NCBI GenBank assembly: GCA_031415015.1
Contig: JANOQT010000015.1
Location: 1 to 64,000 of the forward strand
Direction of reading: 5' to 3'
Length of the DNA stretch: 64,000 nt
From: JAUYQR01 sp031415015
Lineage (GTDB): Bacteria; Pseudomonadota; Alphaproteobacteria; Rhodobacterales; Rhodobacteraceae
This document shows positions 61,960 to 64,000 of the stretch, one piece after another; the first letter of the stretch is position 1, and the number at the start of each line of letters is the position of its first letter. The notes beneath the pieces are model-generated. The model did no database searches. It saw only the letters and a program-made list of their open reading frames with translations, and was not told the origin of the DNA. The position numbers and the translations under genes are program-made.

Positions 61960-62507
61960 TGCAGGTCCTCGCCGGTGAACCGCACCTTGCCGATGTAGGG
62001 CAGGTTGCGGTTGCGCTGCGCAAAGTCGATGCCGTAGCCGACGACGAATTCATCGGGGATGTCAAAGCCTGTCCAGGTGGCGCGGACGTCCACCTCGCGC
62101 CGCGAGGGTTTGTCCAGCAACACACAGACCTCTAGCCGTTTCGGTTCGCGGGCTTCCAACAGTTTCTTCACATGGTGCAGCGTAAAGCCGGTGTCGACGA
62201 TATCTTCAACGACCAGCACATCTCGCCCGGCAATCTCGCCCCGCAAATCCTTGAGGATGCGCACTTCACGGCTGGAATGCATCGCGTCGCCGTAGCTGGA
62301 GGCCTCAAGGAAATCCACCTCGACCGGCAGGTCAATCTCGCGGACAAGATCGGCGATGAACACGAACGATCCGCGCAGCAGGCCGACAACCACCAGCTTG
62401 TTGGTGCCCTTGAAATGCGCGGTGATCTCGCGGGCCAGCACCTCCACCCGGGCCGCAATGGATTTGGCGCTGATCATCTGGTCGATCACGTAAGGGCGGT
62501 CGGGCAT
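61956..62507 (-). CDS. hpt: Hypoxanthine phosphoribosyltransferase
   Basis: A 183-residue purine salvage enzyme making IMP or GMP from hypoxanthine or guanine and PRPP. The PRPP motif VLVVEDIVDTGFTL is present at about residues 97-110, the flexible loop around SSYGDAMHSS, and the base-binding FVVGYGIDFAQRNRNLPYIG near the end. ATG 62507 is chosen; the frame is open to 62543. Its stop overlaps the small membrane protein start. Confidence 0.94.
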   Translation of the reverse strand: MPDRPYVIDQMISAKSIAARVEVLAREITAHFKGTNKLVVVGLLRGSFVFIADLVREIDLPVEVDFLEASSYGDAMHSSREVRILKDLRGEIAGRDVLVVEDIVDTGFTLHHVKKLLEAREPKRLEVCVLLDKPSRREVDVRATWTGFDIPDEFVVGYGIDFAQRNRNLPYIGKVRFTGEDLQ

Positions 62508-62588
62508 GGGAATTCCCTTGGTGGAAGGCGCGCGTTGGAACAATCCTTCCTAACGCGAAGCCAGCGCCGTTTCGAGAGGGGATTGACC

Positions 62589-63058
62589 ATGAAACATTTC
62601 GCTTTCGCTGTTGCCAGTCTTTCGCTGTTGCCAGTCTTGCGCTGTTGCCAGGGGCAGCGGCCTTTCCCGAAAACACCGGTAATGCGGCGATCATGCTGCG
62701 CGATGGCAAGGGTATGCCCGTGGACATGCCACCTGCAATCGTGCTGTTCGAGGGCGACTTTGCCGACATGCCGGAGCGTGGCGAGGGTGGCGCAAAAGAC
62801 CTGGCGCGCGCCATGGAGTATTACAAGCGCGCGGTCGCCCGGAACTACGCAATGGCGGGCCTTGATCTTGCCGAAATGGTCTGGGCCAACCCGGAGGTGT
62901 TTCCCGACAAGGTCAAGGCGCTGGCCTATTGCCTCTGGGCCGAAGCGCAGCCTCCGATGTCGGACGAGTCGGACTACGATGGCGACTGCGCGTTGGCGCT
63001 TGGCGGTCTGTCGTCGCCAGAGCATGCGGCCACCCGGAGGATAGCCGACGGACTGTGA
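62589..63058 (+). pseudogene. Exported Sel1-like protein disrupted by a 17-bp duplication
   Basis: ATG 62589, with GAGGGGAT ahead, opens MKHFAFAVASLSLLPV but then leaves frame. A second frame from 62645 gives AAFPENTGNAAIM and continues as a Sel1-like helical protein (DLARAMEYYKRAVARNYAM) to 63058. The DNA between contains a 17-bp tandem duplication (TTTCGCTGTTGCCAGTC twice, about 62602-62635) and a third, related unit. Removing one unit restores MKHFAFAVASLALLPGAAAF in frame, a perfect signal peptide. So the gene is off in this genome, perhaps reversibly. Confidence 0.7.
62602..62652. repeat. 17-bp tandem repeat inside a signal-peptide coding region
   Basis: Two perfect units of TTTCGCTGTTGCCAGTC and one partial unit beginning TTGCGCTGTTGCCAG. 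A 17-bp step shifts the frame by minus one, so slippage would turn the downstream gene on or off. Confidence 0.8.
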
Positions 63059-63152
63059 CCCTGATGTGTGCGCCGCGACATGACTTCCCCTTGATCTTCC
63101 GCACATGACACGCGACATAAACGGCGCAGACACAGCGCGAATTCGTCCCCTT

Positions 63153-63620
63153 ATGCCGACGCACCATGAAACCAGACGCCTGCCCTACAGCGCCCAACAG
63201 ATGTACGATCTGGTGGCTGATGTTGCTTCTTACCCGCAGTTCCTGCCGTGGAACTCTGCCGCGCGCATTCGCTCACGTGCCCCCGTTGAGGGCCCGCAGG
63301 GTACCGGCGAGGTGATGGAGGCCGATCTGGTGATCAGCTTCAAGGTGTTCCGCGAGCGCTTTGGCAGCCGCGTGACGCTTTGGCCCGGCCCGATGAAGAT
63401 CGACACCGAATACCTTGAAGGACCGTTTCACCATATGAAATCCACCTGGGCCTTCCGTGACATCGCCGGCGGCTGCGAGGTTGATTTCTTTGTGGATTTC
63501 GAGTTCCGCAACGCCATCCTGCAAGGCATCATCGGGATCGTGTTCAATGATGCAATGACCCGTGTGGTGCGCGCGTTTGAACGCCGCGCGGCGGAACTTT
63601 ACGGGCCAAAGCCGCTCTGA
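63153..63620 (+). CDS. COQ10-like ubiquinone-binding (RatA family) protein
   Basis: A 155-residue START-like domain protein with the family opening ETRRLPYSAQQMYDLVADV and YPQFLPWNSAARI, and the end NDAMTRVVRAFERRAAELYG. The bacterial family includes RatA and the COQ10 homologue that helps ubiquinone function. It lies 94 bp after the Sel1-like gene on the same strand. ATG 63153 gives the usual length. Confidence 0.92.
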   Translation: MPTHHETRRLPYSAQQMYDLVADVASYPQFLPWNSAARIRSRAPVEGPQGTGEVMEADLVISFKVFRERFGSRVTLWPGPMKIDTEYLEGPFHHMKSTWAFRDIAGGCEVDFFVDFEFRNAILQGIIGIVFNDAMTRVVRAFERRAAELYGPKPL

Positions 63621-63713
63621 CGCGGCGTGGGAAAATGGCGTACCAAGCTTTTGCGCGACGGAAATCGGCAGCCGCGCCGTTGACAGGAAACCCCCTGCAA
63701 CAGTGAGGACGCG

Positions 63714-64000
63714 ATGCTGAAATTTCTGCTGGCCCTGATCCTGCTGACCGGCCCCGCTGTGGCCGAGGTAAGCGAGGTCCGCCTTGGCGACCGCCGCTAC
63801 ATCATCCATCTGCCCGACGGCGTCGGCCGCCCGCCCGTGATCATCGCGCTGCACGGCGGTGGCGGCGATCCTGATCAGTTTGCCAGCGCCTCCGGTCTGG
63901 GGCGCGACGGGACGCGGGCAGGCTATGCGGTGATCTTTCCGGCCGGTACCGGGCGGCGCGGCGACCGGCTGCTGACCTGGAACGGCGGCTACTGTTGCGG
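63714..64000 (+). CDS. PHB depolymerase/LpqC-like esterase, 5' part only
   Basis: Runs off the window end. From ATG 63714 there is a signal peptide of about 17 residues ending AVAE, then IIHLPDGVGRPPVIIALHGG and GYAVIFPAGTGRRGDRL, LTWNGGYCCG. The oxyanion LHGGGGDP and the NGGYCCG segment are typical of the LpqC/feruloyl esterase group. The catalytic serine lies beyond the window. Its ATG is preceded by GTGAGGA. Confidence 0.85.
   Translation, partial: MLKFLLALILLTGPAVAEVSEVRLGDRRYIIHLPDGVGRPPVIIALHGGGGDPDQFASASGLGRDGTRAGYAVIFPAGTGRRGDRLLTWNGGYCC

Overview
The window is GC-rich, densely packed chromosomal DNA from an alphaproteobacterium, almost certainly a Rhodobacterales/Paracoccaceae (Rhodobacter-like) species. 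This rests on recognisable gene families and gene order: the xerD-aroK-aroB neighbourhood, pcm-tolC-PopZ-like order, DUF6477/DUF6456 (GafA-like) genes, a LipA N-terminus of the Rhodobacterales type, a non-pyrrolysine MttB-like methyltransferase and DUF1127 proteins. There is no rRNA operon, CRISPR array or complete mobile element. One tRNA (Gln-UUG) is present. Almost everything looks like core or shell housekeeping genome, with small decayed patches: two IS transposase remnants, a broken metallo-beta-lactamase-fold gene, and several exported proteins interrupted by frameshifts or a stop.

Layout. 0-6 kb: IS3-type remnant, membrane protein, PIMT-like methyltransferase, TolC-like channel, PopZ-like acidic pole-organiser candidate, DUF6280-type protein, EF-P. 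6-14 kb: YgfZ-like folate protein, MsbA-like ABC exporter, class V aminotransferase, EamA exporter, MBL-fold pseudogene, DenD-like dehydrogenase, DUF305 protein, class I amidotransferase. 14-20 kb: CNNM/CorC-type protein, XerD with a minisatellite-encoded tail, a large exported protein coupled to a 44-residue membrane protein, and divergently aroK-aroB. 20-25 kb: xylulokinase-like kinase facing a three-gene ribose/xylose-type ABC importer. 25-33 kb: interrupted exported peptide, lipoprotein, tRNA-Gln, BaiN-like flavoprotein, degenerate GT51 protein, then kdsA with KpsE-like and KpsT-like capsule export genes, and an NhaA-like antiporter. 33-40 kb: uracil-DNA glycosylase family, SseB, rplM-rpsI, IS5-type remnant, acyltransferase-SGNH O-acetylase, DUF1127 gene divergent from a MocR regulator across a striking inverted repeat. 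40-48 kb: Pot-type ABC transporter lacking its binding protein, TetR regulator, PPK2, hydrolase, metA, P-loop ATPase, FadL-like porin. 48-54 kb: EamA exporter, frameshifted exported gene, NucS-domain nuclease two bases after guaA, MttB family. 54-64 kb: DUF6477 and GafA-like regulator, LysE exporter, lipA, tandem porin paralogues, GST, dihaem cytochrome c, hpt coupled to a 58-residue membrane protein, an exported Sel1-like gene disrupted by a 17-bp tandem duplication, a COQ10-like protein and the start of an esterase.

The most interesting points are: the 17-bp slipped duplication that throws a signal peptide out of frame; the GafA-like (gene transfer agent activator) gene with a near-consensus CtrA site upstream; a PopZ-like protein supported by sequence and synteny; the 13-bp inverted repeat between MocR and DUF1127 genes; a NucS-like nuclease apparently coupled to GMP synthase; and a capsule-export module without its permease. 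All family assignments are from reading the translated sequence; no database search was possible.
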